A stretch of DNA of 6,764 nucleotides from Kiritimatiellales bacterium (GTDB taxonomy: Bacteria; Verrucomicrobiota; Kiritimatiellia; Kiritimatiellales; Pontiellaceae). Where the stretch lies: assembly GCA_030621805.1 (NCBI GenBank), contig JAUXGY010000092.1:1-6764 (forward strand), given 5' to 3'. A program made the translations under genes and the position numbers. The notes below the pieces were generated by a model. It worked only from the letters and a program-made list of their open reading frames with translations, ran no database searches and had not been told where the DNA came from. This document shows, piece after piece, positions 5,575 through 6,764 of the stretch (position 1 is the stretch's first letter; the number at the start of each line of letters is the position of its first letter).

Positions 5575-6764
5575 AAACCCCTATTCCATAGTTGTCCCAG
5601 TTATCGTTGACGCGCTGCTCAATGTCGGGATCAAATTCGACCGGAAGGCGATAGCCTTCCTTCCACGTGGCATCGATCAACAGCGGGAAGTGCAGTACCA
5701 TTTTATTGCCCTGCAGCTCGCGCCGGGCTGGGTGGATATCCATGTACGGATCAAACCGCGTGAACCAGCCCCACAGCGCCATCATGTCGTCCTGGATATC
5801 GACGTCTTCAGAAACTGCGACATGCAGAATATACTGCTTCGTCACGGGGTGGCCTTCGAGCGACTTTTGGATCTCATCCCGATTCCAGCCTTTAGCCACT
5901 TGCACCATCAGCACCCCTTCGCCAAACGCGCGGATGGCGCGGATGCCCGGATGTACTTCCGACGGCTTCGGGGGTGGAGGCGGCGCCGGACGTACCGGAG
6001 AATTTTTCCCCTTGTTCGCCAGCAGCAGCAGACGACTGCCAAAGTTGATGGCCGGGCCGGTAAAGTCGAGCGTATCCTGCGCGGTCGGCGCAATCAAATG
6101 CACGCCGTCGAGCGGATCGAGATGTTCGCGCAACGCGCGGCTCACGGCATAGAAGTCACGAACATTAACGTCATCATCGAGCACCATCAGCACCTTGGTC
6201 AGCGAAAGCTGCCCTTCGCCGAGAATGCCGAATGCATGCTTGAGCGCCTCGCGTCCATACCGCTGCTTCACCGCCATTGCGGCGAGAGGATGGAAGCCGG
6301 ATTCGGCATACGACCAAAGATCGACCACCGCATGCTTCATCATTTTAAGAAACGGCACACACATTTCCTGCAAGGCGTTTCCAATATAAAAATCCTCCTG
6401 CGGCGGCTTGCCGACGACCGTTGCCGGATAGATGGCATCCTTGCGCGCGAACACACGGTCGACGCGGAATACGGGAAAATCTGCGGAGTGGGAATAGTGG
6501 CCAAGGTGGTCGCCAAACGGCCCCTCGTGGCGGTCATCGCCCGCCGTCACGCTGCCCTCGATTAAAAATTCAACCTGCGAGGAAATTCGGTGTCCGGTTG
6601 TTTTACGGTGAAGCACCTCCAGCGGTTGACCTAGAATCAGCGCGGCAAACATGCGTTCGTCCACGCCTTCCGGTAGCGGGGTGATCGCCGCAAAGGTCAG
6701 GGCCGGCGGACCGCCCAGCGCAACACTGATCGGTAACGATTTTCCGAGCGCGGTGGCTTGTTGA
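5573..6764 (-). CDS. ubiD: UbiD-family decarboxylase, probably for menaquinone synthesis (5' end missing)
   Basis: The open frame enters from the right edge and gives 396 visible residues ending NYGIGV. UbiD enzymes use prenylated FMN to decarboxylate aromatic acids. In futalosine organisms a UbiD homologue (MqnL type) is thought to decarboxylate the prenylated dihydroxynaphthoate. Family landmarks, numbered from the first visible codon, include VALGGPPALTFAA near 15-27, EGPFGDHLGHYS starting at 80 (the conserved acidic pair E80/D85 of the active site), RKDAIYPATVVGKPP near 107-121, and LGEGQLSLTKVLMVLDDDVNV. A proline-rich stretch, VRPAPPPPPKPSE (codons about 5963-5998), interrupts the C-terminal half. 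The N-terminal part that helps bind the cofactor lies outside the window. The neighbours ubiE and mqnA support menaquinone rather than ubiquinone. The TAG stop shares two bases with an inverted repeat. Confidence 0.88.
   Translation of the reverse strand, partial: QQATALGKSLPISVALGGPPALTFAAITPLPEGVDERMFAALILGQPLEVLHRKTTGHRISSQVEFLIEGSVTAGDDRHEGPFGDHLGHYSHSADFPVFRVDRVFARKDAIYPATVVGKPPQEDFYIGNALQEMCVPFLKMMKHAVVDLWSYAESGFHPLAAMAVKQRYGREALKHAFGILGEGQLSLTKVLMVLDDDVNVRDFYAVSRALREHLDPLDGVHLIAPTAQDTLDFTGPAINFGSRLLLLANKGKNSPVRPAPPPPPKPSEVHPGIRAIRAFGEGVLMVQVAKGWNRDEIQKSLEGHPVTKQYILHVAVSEDVDIQDDMMALWGWFTRFDPYMDIHPARRELQGNKMVLHFPLLIDATWKEGYRLPVEFDPDIEQRVNDNWDNYGIGV

Noticed and set aside
5552..6565. Long plus-strand open frame of 337 codons opposite the UbiD-family gene
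   Set aside because: It is antisense to a clear UbiD homologue, its translation is His/Arg-rich without domain signs, and it begins inside the inverted repeat. It is a shadow of the GC-rich codon pattern.

Overview
The window looks like a chromosomal piece from a Gram-negative anaerobe or facultative anaerobe that makes menaquinone by the futalosine route. It carries an MqnA-type gene, a UbiE/MenG methyltransferase and a UbiD-family decarboxylase on the minus strand. Secreted trypsin-like proteases and a GxxExxY cassette suggest a PVC-type bacterium (Kiritimatiellota or Lentisphaerota-like). That placement is inference from gene content and style only.

Layout. Positions 1-89 hold the start of a minus-strand gene for a small hydrophobic N-terminus that runs off the left edge. 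Positions 90-207 are a divergent intergenic region with a perfect TATAAT placed so that the next gene may be leaderless. Positions 208-3255 are a tight plus-strand operon of three exported proteins. The first has scattered YD-like motifs. The other two are paralogous trypsin-like serine proteases with complete His/Asp/Ser triads and a shared, fast-diverging C-terminal helical domain. The genes are joined by a 4-base overlap and a 19-base gap. From 3230 to the right edge everything is on the minus strand, transcribed leftwards: UbiD-family decarboxylase (5' end outside the window), GxxExxY gene, ubiE, mqnA. The two operons converge and overlap by 26 coding bases.

Three things stand out. (1) The GxxExxY gene lies in an 863-base segment bounded by 28-base inverted repeats that match at 27 of 28 positions. 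Each repeat is built from two direct copies of a 10-base word. The segment sits exactly between the ubiD stop and the ubiE start; removing it leaves a plausible ubiD-ubiE junction with a new TGA stop. The encoded protein is two fused GxxExxY/PD-(D/E)XK-like domains, the second without the catalytic residues, and its last nine residues are encoded by the inverted repeat. (2) mqnA has a single in-frame amber codon where I expect a conserved tryptophan, and the rest of the gene is intact. (3) The tandem proteases keep nearly identical catalytic domains while their C-terminal domains diverge, with a drop in GC content in the second copy.

Metabolically, MqnA makes the first futalosine-pathway intermediate, the UbiD homologue probably decarboxylates the prenylated naphthoate, and UbiE methylates demethylmenaquinone. 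The protease operon has no evident link to this pathway. I see it as an unassigned envelope system.
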